Both the position numbers and the translations under genes were made by a program. Under the pieces are notes generated by a model. The model ran no database searches and had not been told where the DNA came from. It saw nothing but the letters and a program-made list of their open reading frames with translations. Below, one piece after another: positions 14,324 through 24,900 of a stretch of 35,933 bases of DNA (within the stretch, counting starts at the first letter, position 1; each line of letters begins with the position of its first letter). The stretch lies in IMG/VR virus record IMGVR_UViG_3300025570_000047, positions 1-35,933 of that record, one strand, 5' to 3'. The DNA comes from a virus.

Positions 14324-16084
14324 ATGGCCGATATGTCACCAATTACAAATCTAGACTTCGCTGAAACTAAAGAAGCACTCAAGACGTTTCTAAAGAATCA
14401 GAGCAAGTTTAAAGACTTTGATTACGAAGGCTCTAACATGAATGTCCTGTTAGATGTGCTGTCGTATAACACATATTACAATAACTACTACTATAACATG
14501 GCCATCTCAGAGATGTTCCTTGATAGTGCTACACAACGTAATAGCGTATTGAGTCATGCAAAGGAACTTAACTATCTTCCTACAAGTAGAAGATCGTCTG
14601 TTATTAAAGCAACCATCACAGTTGTAGCGCCTGGTCTAGATAGTAACTATTTTAGTATTCCCGCTAACAAAGCGTTTATAGGAAGATGTGGTAACAAGAC
14701 ATACAATCTACTCACAGACAAGAGCTATAATGCTGTACGGTCTACTGCCGATGATACTCTATACACTGTAACAGATGTTGATCTATACGAAGGTCGTATG
14801 ATTAATGAAACATTGTCTACCACTGATACAGTACTGTCTAATGCTGGTATCGACACACGAAGTCTTACACTCACCGTGAATGGCGAAATCTACACATATC
14901 GAGCTGATATCTTTGGTGTCTTATCAAATGACAAAGTGTTCTATCTACAGCCCGAGAATGATGGCAAGTACTCTGTACAATTTGGTAGAAATAAGTTTGG
15001 TCTTGAGCCAACGGTCACTGATTCTATTATAGCAAACTATCGGGTAACTAACGGTCCTAGTGCGAATGGAATCGGGTCCCTTACAATCGGTAACTTTGGC
15101 GGTGCGTCTTCGATCAACGTAACGATAACATCATTGTCTTCTGGCGGCTCTCTGGCGGAAGACATCGAGTCTATTCGGACGTTCGCTCCTAAGGCTCTCC
15201 AAGTGCAGGAGAGAGCAGTAACGAAACGAGACTATGAAACTCTGCTTCGTGCTAGATTTCCCAACATTCAAGCGATTAGTGTATATGGTGGTGATGAAGT
15301 AATACCTCCTCAGTTTGGAAAGGTTATCATCTCAGTTGATGTTAGTGGTGGTGAAGGTGCGGCTGATTACGAGATCGCCAACTTCCGATCATATCTATCT
15401 GATAAGACTCCTCTTACTATTGAGCCTGTCTTTGTTGTTGCTAAGTTTATGTATGTTGGCTCTGTTGTTAAAGTAGTGTATGATGCTAATCTAACTAGCA
15501 AGAGTCCTGCTCAGATACAGAGCGAAGTCAATGCTGGTATTATAACATATCAGAATACTAATCTCAATGACTTTAATAAGACGTTCCGTCAATCAAGACT
15601 AGCGGCATACTTAGATGCTATTGACGGCTCTATCGTATCGACTGATATCGTAGCAAAGCCTATCATTGAATATGTTCCAATTCTGAACTTTGCTACTAGC
15701 CCATCATTCTCTTTTGAGTCTGCTCTAGTACAGCCATATCCGTTTGATGCTATATCTGGCTTCTCTACATTCAAGCCTGCTATAGAGTCTACTAAGTTTA
15801 CTGTAGACGGAACACTTGTTACAGCGAAAGATGATGGTAACGGTAACATTATGCTTGTGACTGCTAACACTGACGTTGAAAGTGTCTTTAAGTCTTCAGT
15901 TGGTACTGTCAATTATAGCACAGGCGCTATCAAGTTGTCAAATCTAAATATAAGTTCTTTCGAGAATAAGGCAATCAAGTTCATAGCTAATAGCGTGAAT
16001 AAAGATATTCGACCACCTAAAGATAGAATATTAGTTATTCGTGGCGAAGACGTAACGGTAACAGTAAGTCCATTGGAATCATAA
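14324..16084 (+). CDS. 6: gp6 baseplate wedge protein
   Basis: This 586-aa protein (T4 gp6 is 660) is the main wedge subunit, whose dimers form the inner baseplate ring that drives the change from hexagon to star. The N-terminal region is typical: KEALKTFLKNQSKFKDFDYE, then MNVLLDVLSYNTYYNN and MFLDSATQRNSVLSHAKELN, with NYLPTSRRSS ahead of the beta domains. A J-like segment (VTKRDYETLLRARFPNIQ at about 298-315) matches the shared gpJ/gp6 fold of contractile tails. gp25 precedes it and the gp7-like gene follows, the T4 order of wedge partners. Confidence 0.95.
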   Translation: MADMSPITNLDFAETKEALKTFLKNQSKFKDFDYEGSNMNVLLDVLSYNTYYNNYYYNMAISEMFLDSATQRNSVLSHAKELNYLPTSRRSSVIKATITVVAPGLDSNYFSIPANKAFIGRCGNKTYNLLTDKSYNAVRSTADDTLYTVTDVDLYEGRMINETLSTTDTVLSNAGIDTRSLTLTVNGEIYTYRADIFGVLSNDKVFYLQPENDGKYSVQFGRNKFGLEPTVTDSIIANYRVTNGPSANGIGSLTIGNFGGASSINVTITSLSSGGSLAEDIESIRTFAPKALQVQERAVTKRDYETLLRARFPNIQAISVYGGDEVIPPQFGKVIISVDVSGGEGAADYEIANFRSYLSDKTPLTIEPVFVVAKFMYVGSVVKVVYDANLTSKSPAQIQSEVNAGIITYQNTNLNDFNKTFRQSRLAAYLDAIDGSIVSTDIVAKPIIEYVPILNFATSPSFSFESALVQPYPFDAISGFSTFKPAIESTKFTVDGTLVTAKDDGNGNIMLVTANTDVESVFKSSVGTVNYSTGAIKLSNLNISSFENKAIKFIANSVNKDIRPPKDRILVIRGEDVTVTVSPLES

Positions 16085-16087
16085 TAT

Positions 16088-18970
16088 ATGTCAGTTACTA
16101 TAAGAGATGATATCTACTCGGGAATAGCAGAACAGTTTCCTGACTTCTATAAGGAGAATGGCGAATTTCTTGTAGATTTTGTCAAGGCATACTATCAGCA
16201 TAATGATGCAACGAATGATCGTGATATTCCTAAGTTAAAGGACATTGACACGACTCTCACTACGTTTCTTGTTTACTATAAGAAGAAGTATCTTGCTGAT
16301 CTTCCTATTGACACAGCACTTGATGTACGGTTCATTATTAAGCACATCCAAGATATGTACAAGAGGAAGGGTACTCAACAGTCTCTTGAGCTTATGTTCA
16401 GACTCTTCTTTGATGAATCAATTGAGATATTCTATCCTAGTACTGCTATTCTACGGCCGTCAGACTCTATCTGGGGCGGTGACATATATCTAGAAATGAA
16501 GCCAGTATATACTGTAGATGATTATCCTATCAAGAAAGGGAATAGAATACGTGGCGACATATCGCTTGCTACAGCCTTTGTTGATGAGGTACTCTTTGTC
16601 AACTTCTCGGGCTCACTATCTCCTATCATTTATCTATCGAATATCGCAGGCACCTTCTCGTCTGATGACTCTATCGTTATCGTGACAGTTGATAATAACG
16701 GTGTCGAGTCAGTATTTAATGCTGGTAAGCTAATATCTGGATCCATTAGTTCGGTAACAGTGAGTCCACTGAATAGACTTCCTTCTCAGAGAGTGGGCGA
16801 TACGGTTAAGTTTAAATCTAGTCTTACTGGTATTGATGGCGAGGGAAGAGTTACAAAGACTTCTCAGACTCAGACCGGAAGGATTGAGTTTGATATTGAA
16901 GATGGTGGATTCGGCTATGTTGATCCTACTTCATTGGCTGCAACTAACAACGTCGGAATCAGTAATCAAGTAATGATTATCGATTCATCAAATACTCCTA
17001 CTAATGCTGACGGAACGACAAACAGCAACTATGTAGATTTTCTGCCGGGTGACGTTATCGTCTGTTCAGGCAGCAGTATCTCTTATACAGGATCGAGTGA
17101 CGCAGGTGCAACTCAGTACTCTGTCAGTGGATCTGCTAAAGTAATCGAATATGTTCACCCCCTCTTGTTTATAGAGTCTAATACATTAGGCGAAGTTCAA
17201 GCGTTTCATAGCAAGACTTATCCACAGGGTGGCAATGATATCAATCTTCTCGCAGCGGCATTTGCGAATCTAATTACGCCGAACAGCTACAATATACCTA
17301 ATGAGTATTTTAACTATACTAGAAACTTTAAAAAGACTGACGCAGTAGATGGTACAGGTAGCATTGCAGACTTTATGAATACTGGTACAGTGACGACAGA
17401 CGACTTTCAAGTTATAACGTCATACAGTACAGTACATTCTTCAACTGCGATAACACCAGTGACGGACTTTGTAGGATTGAACCCAGCGGCATATGATGCC
17501 TCCGAATGGGGCAGATATCTTTATAGGCTGTTTACACTTTATTCCAGGTTCGATATCTTTCCGAAGTTCGTTGTGAGTAGCACACCAGACTACTTACCCA
17601 GCAACACGGGATTCATAAGTCCTGGTAGCGGTAATCAGGCAGGCACGACAGTGACACTACCTAATTTGCCTAATCCAAGATTTACTATTGATAGACATAG
17701 AGGCGACTCTCCGCTTAGTGAAAACTCTCCTTATTCAGTGACAGTAGATAGCTTTGGCGCTTTCAACGGGTCAGCCTCATATGAGATTGGCGAATTATCT
17801 AACGTAGAGACAGTCACTCTGGTTATTGATCAGATCGGCGACTTCGTTGATGAGATTATCGATGAAAACAACAGCGGCACTGGAGATAATGGTGAAGATT
17901 ATGGAATGTCTGGTCCTTCTGCCGAAAACTATGATACTGCATTCAGAGACGCATTTGCCGCTATCACAGTAAAGATAGGCACAATCGACTCTTTGAAAAT
18001 ATTATCTACCGGTACTGATTATGAGAATAACGTCAAGTCTCTAGTGATACATGATAACATTGCTAAGTTCGGTAAGAGAGACATTATACTGACTTTCGAT
18101 ACGGTCGATTTCTTCTTAGAAGCTGGTGATATAATCACCCAGAATAGAACAATAGAAGACGTAGAGATTAACCAGTCTGGTAACATCACTGAATCTGGAC
18201 TAGAGGCTTTGGGTGCAAGCACTGTAGGTACAGGATATACTAACTCTCCAACTACTTTCACACTCACTACAGGTGGCACATCTCCATATACAGCGAAAGC
18301 TAAGTATATTAAGAGGGTCGATAACGGATTCTACTTTCGACCCCTTAGCTTTCACGGATTCGACGAAAATCTTCCAGTAAAAATAGTAAACACTAATAAG
18401 AATATCGCTACAGCGTCAACTGATCCAACGTCTTTGCCTATGGGCTCGAATGCTGTTGTCAGTGGAGTAGCATCTTACGAAGTGGGACAGATAGATGAGA
18501 TATCGATTATCAAAACTGGATATAGATATGATGATAAAGAATCTATTGAGATTGTTAATATAGACGAAGACAGCGCATATTATAATAAGACGGTTGCGAC
18601 TGCTTCAATTCGAACACTGAGCCAAGGAAAGACAGAAGGAAGATGGAAAACAAAAACATCATTTCTTAGTGACAAGACCAAGCGACTCCATGACAACAAT
18701 TATTATCAAGAATATTCATACGATATATCCTCAATCGTAGATCCTAAAAAATATGAGCCGTTGATTGAGGACACTGTCGGTGTTGCGGGCACGAAACTGT
18801 TCAGTACGCCTATGATAAATAGTGATAATAACTTAGATAGTGACCTAAGTGTTCAGTTTACATTTTATGAAATACGATCAGGTCAGCTTTTGACTACAGA
18901 TGGAGATTTCTATGTAGACGAAGACGGGAATAATATTATGGTAGCAACAACTACTGTAGCTCAAATATAA
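16088..18970 (+). CDS. 7: gp7-like baseplate wedge protein
   Basis: This 960-aa protein (T4 gp7 is 1032) lies between gp6 and gp8, as in T4. The N-terminal 140 residues are helical and well conserved in marine T4-like phages: QFPDFYKENGEFLVDFVKAY, then TTLTTFLVYYKKKYLADLPI and YKRKGTQQSLELMFRLFFD. Beta-rich segments follow, with repeated domains of the type GGFGYVDPTS, GTGYTNSPTTFTLTTGG and TDYENNVKSL. These short beta units recur at irregular intervals. gp7 connects the gp6 ring to gp8, gp10 and gp53 at the wedge periphery. Name by position and N-terminal similarity; the C-terminal domains are not T4-like. Confidence 0.78.
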   Translation: MSVTIRDDIYSGIAEQFPDFYKENGEFLVDFVKAYYQHNDATNDRDIPKLKDIDTTLTTFLVYYKKKYLADLPIDTALDVRFIIKHIQDMYKRKGTQQSLELMFRLFFDESIEIFYPSTAILRPSDSIWGGDIYLEMKPVYTVDDYPIKKGNRIRGDISLATAFVDEVLFVNFSGSLSPIIYLSNIAGTFSSDDSIVIVTVDNNGVESVFNAGKLISGSISSVTVSPLNRLPSQRVGDTVKFKSSLTGIDGEGRVTKTSQTQTGRIEFDIEDGGFGYVDPTSLAATNNVGISNQVMIIDSSNTPTNADGTTNSNYVDFLPGDVIVCSGSSISYTGSSDAGATQYSVSGSAKVIEYVHPLLFIESNTLGEVQAFHSKTYPQGGNDINLLAAAFANLITPNSYNIPNEYFNYTRNFKKTDAVDGTGSIADFMNTGTVTTDDFQVITSYSTVHSSTAITPVTDFVGLNPAAYDASEWGRYLYRLFTLYSRFDIFPKFVVSSTPDYLPSNTGFISPGSGNQAGTTVTLPNLPNPRFTIDRHRGDSPLSENSPYSVTVDSFGAFNGSASYEIGELSNVETVTLVIDQIGDFVDEIIDENNSGTGDNGEDYGMSGPSAENYDTAFRDAFAAITVKIGTIDSLKILSTGTDYENNVKSLVIHDNIAKFGKRDIILTFDTVDFFLEAGDIITQNRTIEDVEINQSGNITESGLEALGASTVGTGYTNSPTTFTLTTGGTSPYTAKAKYIKRVDNGFYFRPLSFHGFDENLPVKIVNTNKNIATASTDPTSLPMGSNAVVSGVASYEVGQIDEISIIKTGYRYDDKESIEIVNIDEDSAYYNKTVATASIRTLSQGKTEGRWKTKTSFLSDKTKRLHDNNYYQEYSYDISSIVDPKKYEPLIEDTVGVAGTKLFSTPMINSDNNLDSDLSVQFTFYEIRSGQLLTTDGDFYVDEDGNNIMVATTTVAQI

Positions 18971-19016
18971 CAGAGATTAAAAATGCAGATCGACAATATT
19001 AACGGGAATTAACTAG

Positions 19017-19871
19017 ATGGCTACATTACAGATTACAAGTGACGGTGATCCATATCCTGTGAAAGCAGGAGTTCCTTTATTGAATAACGGAACCACTAGA
19101 GTATTTCCAGATAGCTCGACTATACAGGATCAAGTCAATGACTTTTCGTTTAAGTATAGAGGAGGAAGTAACACTGTTGATCCCGAGGCTGTATCACTAA
19201 CTAGTCCTGTGGGGATTACTACAAATGGAGTAGTGATATATACCTCAGCATCTAGTAGCCTCACTTTACCAGTATCTTCTACAGCGGCACCCAGTAACTT
19301 CACATGGAACACTGTAGACAATCCAACTGAATTTCGAGTTGATGCTTGTGGTGGTAGACCTGAAACTGGTGGAGAGTATAGATATAGAAGTGGAGCATTC
19401 TATAAGAATGGAATGCAGAATAATTCGCAGTATATAGCGTCTACTACATATCTTAGCGCAACTGCTTTTGGTGGTGATAATACGAGACATCCTGACGGAC
19501 ACTCAAAGATATTGGGATTTGCATTTGACGGATATCCCATATACGGTCCCTATGGATACACGAGTGCGACTGAAGTCGGCTCAGTTTCAAATCCTGCTAT
19601 TCAGATGACAAGCTCATATAGAACGAAGTATAATGCAGAGGGTGGAAGAGGCTTTACATATGCTGAATTGCCAGCGGGGTCATTTGTAGAGGATTATGAA
19701 TATGTGTCTAGTCTAGGCACACTAGATGTATATAATGGAAGATTTTGTAAGACTCCTGATTACGATACAGGAACTTATGCATACTTCTTAACGTTCTCGC
19801 CTGGCAACTTAAATACTCCGGTATACCCATATATAATAGGTCCTAGCACTAGAGAGCAACGCCCAGTTTAA
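19017..19871 (+). CDS. YHYH-domain protein inserted between gp7 and gp8
   Basis: This 284-aa protein contains a YHYH domain (PF14240 type). The clearest parts are VDACGGRPETGGEYRYR (108-124), HPDGHSKILGFAFDGYPIYG (158-177), EDYEYV and NGRFCKTPDYDTGTYAYFLT near the C-terminus. In cellular YHYH proteins the name-giving tetrad follows NGRxxxxGxYHYH; here both His are Arg (YRYR at 121-124). The N-terminal 100 residues are beta-rich and probably attach to the baseplate. No signal peptide was found. It lies in the wedge operon, so it should be a virion protein. T4 has no equivalent at this position. Its biochemical role is unknown. Confidence 0.85.
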   Translation: MATLQITSDGDPYPVKAGVPLLNNGTTRVFPDSSTIQDQVNDFSFKYRGGSNTVDPEAVSLTSPVGITTNGVVIYTSASSSLTLPVSSTAAPSNFTWNTVDNPTEFRVDACGGRPETGGEYRYRSGAFYKNGMQNNSQYIASTTYLSATAFGGDNTRHPDGHSKILGFAFDGYPIYGPYGYTSATEVGSVSNPAIQMTSSYRTKYNAEGGRGFTYAELPAGSFVEDYEYVSSLGTLDVYNGRFCKTPDYDTGTYAYFLTFSPGNLNTPVYPYIIGPSTREQRPV

Positions 19872-19877
19872 TAAATA
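19870..19877 (+). promoter_or_regulatory. Variant late promoter box AATAAATA before gp8
   Basis: TTAATAAATAC overlaps the stop of the YHYH gene, 13 bases before the gp8 ATG. It is identical over 11 bases to the copy before the 714-aa protein gene (11644-11654). The leader would be very short, and the Shine-Dalgarno (GGAAAAG) is just behind it. Confidence 0.45.
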
Positions 19878-19889
19878 CGGAAAAGAATA

Positions 19890-21884
19890 ATGGCAAAGGT
19901 AATTACAGAAAATTTTAAGATTGAGACGACCAATGAGTTGTTCAGGTCATTTAAGAATCAGAATAGTACTCTGGGCGCAAATTTCTTGAATCAGCTTCAG
20001 GCATATGACAATCAACAGTCTCTGGGTCTGTCGTCTGAAAACGAGACCGTTATAAAGACTATGGTAGACGATCAGCTCACTCTATTGAGACCTGAAGCAA
20101 ACTACTATATTATGGCGTCCACCGCTCTACCATCAATAGATGGAGTGCCATCAATAACAAACACGCAGACATCTAAGAGAAGCTTTCAGAGAAAGGTTAT
20201 ATTCGGCAATAAGATTGAAGAATCATCCGCAAGATATATGTTTTACGAAAACGATTGGACTACAGGAACGAAATATGACTCGTTCGACGATACGGCGAAT
20301 ATCGAAAACTTAAACATGATAGTCACGATACGTAACACAGAAGGCGACTATTTAGTATTCAAGTGTATAGAAAATAATAATGGGTCTGAGTCTACCGTTA
20401 GTCCACAGTCTGTTATTGTCCAATTCACTACAACCAACTATCAATCTGTTGAGACTGAAGATAAATATATTTGGCAATATATGTTCACAGTAAGCTCCGA
20501 CGAGGTAGCCGTATATAGAAATGTGGACAGCTTGCCCCTACCTACTACAAACGGTGACGTAAATGTCATCGCTAATGCCCGAGAGAATATATCTCAGATT
20601 ATTATTAATAGTACTCCTACTGGACTGTTTAACCAATATCTATTTGGCGAAGCAGACAGCCAAGCGAATTCGTCTAATGTTCTTCTTAAGAGTACTAGTG
20701 TCACAGAAAACACGACGACTTTAGTGTTGGGTGTTACTGACAAACTCGGTAGAAGTTTATATCAAGACCTCGATGCATACAAATATATGTACTTCAGGTC
20801 GGGCACAGGCGAAACAGCAGGTAAACTTTATGACGTTATATCCTCTAAAACAAACGACTCATCAAAAGAGATAAGTGTTGTTGTAAAAGGTACTGACAAT
20901 TTCGAGCAAGGCCTAGCTCAACTAGTGCCTAAGATAGAAGTTAGTTCTAGTACATTAAGCGGAACTAGAGCTAAAGCTTACGGCGTTATAGATCAGTTCG
21001 GAACACTTACTAGGGTCGCATTTGAGACTAAGGGTACTGAATATAAATTTGCTTCTGCAAAGGTTATCTATCCTAAAAGTCTGACCACACCCGGCGTAAC
21101 GATTTTACGTGCTATAGTTTCTCCTAGAGGCGGCCACGGCTCTAATCCTATCGACGAGATGGCTATGAGTAGACTATCTATCGTAACCAACTTTTCCGGA
21201 GAGTCTGAATCTATTCCTAATAGTAACACATACACTCAAGTAGGACTAATCAAGAATCCTACGTTTACTGACAATACAGGAGCTTCCACTATTCCAGAGT
21301 CGTTTGATAACCGTGTAGTCTTGACAGTATCGGGTGACAAGACATCCGAAGCTCCTGCTGATACTGTGTTCGAGCAATATATCAGAACAATAGATGTTAA
21401 AGATATTGTTGGTGGTCAGAATTATGTCATCACTGACGTTGGTAACTTATCGAATAGCGAATGGGATGCTCTAGGGATTGGCACTATCTCTGCTACTCTG
21501 GGAACAACATTTGTATCTGTATCGACTCCTGCGGTGGGTCTAGATAAAATCGGCAAAGTTTCTTATGCTGTTGATACTATATCGGCCGATGAAGAAGAAG
21601 AGATTATAACGGCTAAAGTGCATGATAGTGTGTACGATGGAACAACTAACACAAAAATTTATCTAGTAGACTATTATGGAGACTTTGAGAGTAAGGTACA
21701 GATAGGAAATATAAGAATAAAAAGTACCCCATCTTCATCCAACGCCACTACGATCAGTATAAATACTATTGAATACGGAGACTATGACCCGTATAGTGGA
21801 GAACTACTACACTTCATAGACTTTGCTCCTATTCCAAGGTATGCAAGCACAATAGAAAAAGTAAAGTTCACATTCGACTTTTAA
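19890..21884 (+). CDS. 8: gp8-like baseplate wedge protein with extra domains
   Basis: At 664 aa this is about twice T4 gp8 (334). The N-terminal 230 residues carry the family features: NFKIETTNELFRSFKNQN, YYIMASTALPS, KVIFGNKIEESSARYMFYEN, YLVFKCIENNN and EDKYIWQYMFTVSSDEVAVY. The C-terminal end (YDPYSGELLHFIDFAPIPRY) is also typical. The middle adds beta domains. Residues 510-558 (YVITDVGNLSNSEWDALGIG onward) form a small module also found in two other proteins of this window. In T4, gp8 binds gp7, gp10 and gp6 in the wedge arm. No frameshift was found. Confidence 0.88.
   Translation: MAKVITENFKIETTNELFRSFKNQNSTLGANFLNQLQAYDNQQSLGLSSENETVIKTMVDDQLTLLRPEANYYIMASTALPSIDGVPSITNTQTSKRSFQRKVIFGNKIEESSARYMFYENDWTTGTKYDSFDDTANIENLNMIVTIRNTEGDYLVFKCIENNNGSESTVSPQSVIVQFTTTNYQSVETEDKYIWQYMFTVSSDEVAVYRNVDSLPLPTTNGDVNVIANARENISQIIINSTPTGLFNQYLFGEADSQANSSNVLLKSTSVTENTTTLVLGVTDKLGRSLYQDLDAYKYMYFRSGTGETAGKLYDVISSKTNDSSKEISVVVKGTDNFEQGLAQLVPKIEVSSSTLSGTRAKAYGVIDQFGTLTRVAFETKGTEYKFASAKVIYPKSLTTPGVTILRAIVSPRGGHGSNPIDEMAMSRLSIVTNFSGESESIPNSNTYTQVGLIKNPTFTDNTGASTIPESFDNRVVLTVSGDKTSEAPADTVFEQYIRTIDVKDIVGGQNYVITDVGNLSNSEWDALGIGTISATLGTTFVSVSTPAVGLDKIGKVSYAVDTISADEEEEIITAKVHDSVYDGTTNTKIYLVDYYGDFESKVQIGNIRIKSTPSSSNATTISINTIEYGDYDPYSGELLHFIDFAPIPRYASTIEKVKFTFDF
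21758..21765 (+). promoter_or_regulatory. T4-type late promoter box inside the 3' end of gp8
   Basis: An exact TATAAATA lies within the codons for Ile-Asn-Thr, 138 bases before the DUF4815 gene. It could give that long gene its own transcript, but it may equally be coding sequence by chance. Confidence 0.4.
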
Positions 21885-21902
21885 GGAAAGAGAATATAGC
21901 CC

Positions 21903-24900
21903 ATGGGTATTAACACAGATTTAAACGTAGATCCGTATTACGATGACTTCAATGAAGAGAAGCAGTTCAACCGTGTTTTGTTCAAGCCCGCAAAGGCTGT
22001 TCAAGCTAGAGAGCTAACTCAGCTTCAAACAATTCTGCAAAAACAGGTAGAGAGGTTTGGTTCTAACATATACAAAGAAGGAACTATCATAAGCGGCATT
22101 AACATGACTGCTCGTGACGACCTTTTCTACGTGAAGCTGAATGACCAAACAGGCTTTACCGATCCTTCAATTTATGACCAGATCGCTAATAATGATGGGA
22201 CGAAAAGTACTTACACTATCACTGGCTTAACGTCTGGACTGAAAGCTGAGATTGTGAAAGGTGAACCAGGATTCCAAACTCAAGATCCTAACCTAAAAAC
22301 TTTCTTCATTAAGTACTTGAACACCTCTCAGGACAATCAAACAGATGTTAAGCAATTTCTTCAAGGAGAAAATCTTAAGATTAGAGATTCGATTGAAAAC
22401 CTAGTTGGTGACGTAACCGTAGCTAGTGTTTCTAATCATGTCGGTAAATCTTTCGGTGTGTCGTGTGAAGAGGGTGTTATATATCAGAAAGGACATTTCA
22501 TCTTTGTAGATAACCAATTTATTATTGTGTCGAAGTACACTAATACTCCTGGTACAGTATCTGTTGGTTTTACAGTTAAAGAAAATATTATCGACTCCGA
22601 TGCTGATACAACACTTCTAGATAATGCATCAGGCTTCAACAACGAGAATGCGCCAGGCGCCGACAGACTTCAGCTTGTTCCTACCCTTGTATCATATAAT
22701 ACGGCTTCAGAGCCAACAGAGTTCTTTGCTTTAATTAGATATGTGGAAGGTAAGCCTGTTCGTATTCGTGACGTTACCGAATTCAACACTGTCAACAAAG
22801 AGTTGGCTAGACGAACATATGAGGAGTCTGGAAACTATGTAGTCAACGGACTTAAAGTATCTCTTGAGAAAGAGGGCAATAGCGCATATGCGGTAGTGTC
22901 ACCCGGTAAGGCATACGTTTACGGTAAAGAAGTTATCGGCGTATCGCCTACTAAACTACTTATCCCACCTGTGACTGCAACACAGAGCAAGACTTTACAA
23001 CACACCGGAGTAAGCTACGGTCAATACTTCACATACAACTCAGATGCAGAAGCAGTACTAGATAATTATGAGTTTGACGGATCAAGATATAATCTATTGA
23101 ATGGGTCTACGGTCATAGGCACTTGCTCAGTGGCGAATGTCACACCAGGCAAGATATATGTTTACGGCATAGTTAAGAATGTCGGCCAAGAAGTCACGGC
23201 TATCACTAAAGTGGGAATAACCACGTTGACGAATAGTGGAAAACTTTTCGATGCTGCCCAAGGATCAATGATCTTCGATACGGGCAAGAATGGAATCAGC
23301 TCTATCGATAACGTCTCAGTAGTTAAGAGAGTTAGAGACACATCTATCAGCTTGTCTTCATCCACACTCACACTCACTGGCACAGCTACAGAGAAGCCTC
23401 TGATAACAGACATCTATGCGCTCGACAGTGGTGGTCAAATTATCACGGCTACTGCTTTGTACGCTGGCAATAATGTCAATGTAACACTCTCAGCCACTGA
23501 CGGAGAAGTGCTATATTACAGTGTCGTCGAGACTAACGTGGCACACGACACTCTAGCCGAGACTGTAGCTTTCGTTAAGACTGTTTATGATACAGCTAAC
23601 GGTGGACATCTAGGTGTTTCTAATGCAGTAGAGATCGTAAGCGTTAAAGATAATTTCGGCGCAGCAGGATCACTAGACGTTACGTCTAAGTTCAGACTTG
23701 TTAGAAATCAGAAAGACGGGTATTATGGCAGATCCTATATCACTCTTTATGCGGGAGAGACACTAGCCAATAGCAATCTACTTATCGAGTTTAGATATCT
23801 GAAGAGAACATCTACTGTTAGCGGTGGATATCTCACTGCAAACAGTTACGCCAACGTCACTAGCAAAAATCTAGTACACAACTACACGTCAAAGTCTTTG
23901 GTTGAGCATAACTTAATTGATTCTTACGACTTCAGACCATATGCGACTGATGCCGTTAATCCTAGTTTGGGTTCGGCTGGTGCACCCACAGTACTGTCTA
24001 CCAATCCTTTAGCACTATCAATATCAAGAGGAATAGCGCCTGCTAATTCTGCAACCATTATGGGCGATCAAACATACTATATGTCTAGAATAGACAGTGT
24101 GGTACTAGACGAATATTCTAACATAACTCTACTCAAGGGTGGAGAAGATGAGAATCCTAGTGTGCCCACCTCTAGAGAGCTTTATGCAATTGGTAATATT
24201 ACAATTCCCGGTAACACTAGCGAAATCTCTGGGGAAGACAAGATTACCGTCAGTAGCGTATCGACTAAAAACTATACAATGAAAGATATTGGACAGATCG
24301 AGCAGAAAATAGACGGCTTGATCGACATAGTTTCATTGAGTCTACTTGAGAAAGAAACTAGCAATCTTGAAATTAGAGATGGCAACGGCTTGAATAGATT
24401 CAAGAACGGTATTCTAGCAGACTCTATTCGTGACTTAAATATTGCAGATATTCGAGATCCAGAATTTAGAGCTGCAATTGATAATGGTAGAACCGTAGCT
24501 ACTCCTGCAGTAACACAGTTTCCAGTAGACTTAAAAGTAGGAAGTGGCAGTGGAGTGAATACTGCGTTTCCGGATGTCATAACACTAGCAGACACCGGCA
24601 CTAAGGTAGAGGTTATCTCACAGCCGTACGCAACAAACTTTAGAAACTGTGTATCAAACTTCTACAGCTTTGAGGGTAAAGCAGTTATCGATCCTCCGTT
24701 CACATCTGGGTATGATGTGATTCAGAATCCTGCTGTAAATATTGAAATAGATATCGCTGGTCCTATGTTGGATCTTGTGGACAATCTTCAAGAGTTTATG
24801 CCTCTTACCACAGAGGCTATAATAGGCGAAGAGCGTACTGGAACAAATCGACCAAGACGTAGAGTTATAATGGGAGAGTTTACCCAGACCATCAGCCAAA

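Noticed and set aside
18983-19012. Nine-codon ORF (ATG ... TAA) in the gap between gp7 and the YHYH gene
   Set aside because: Too short, no clear ribosome binding site and no overlap pattern like the 31-aa and 63-aa ORFs.
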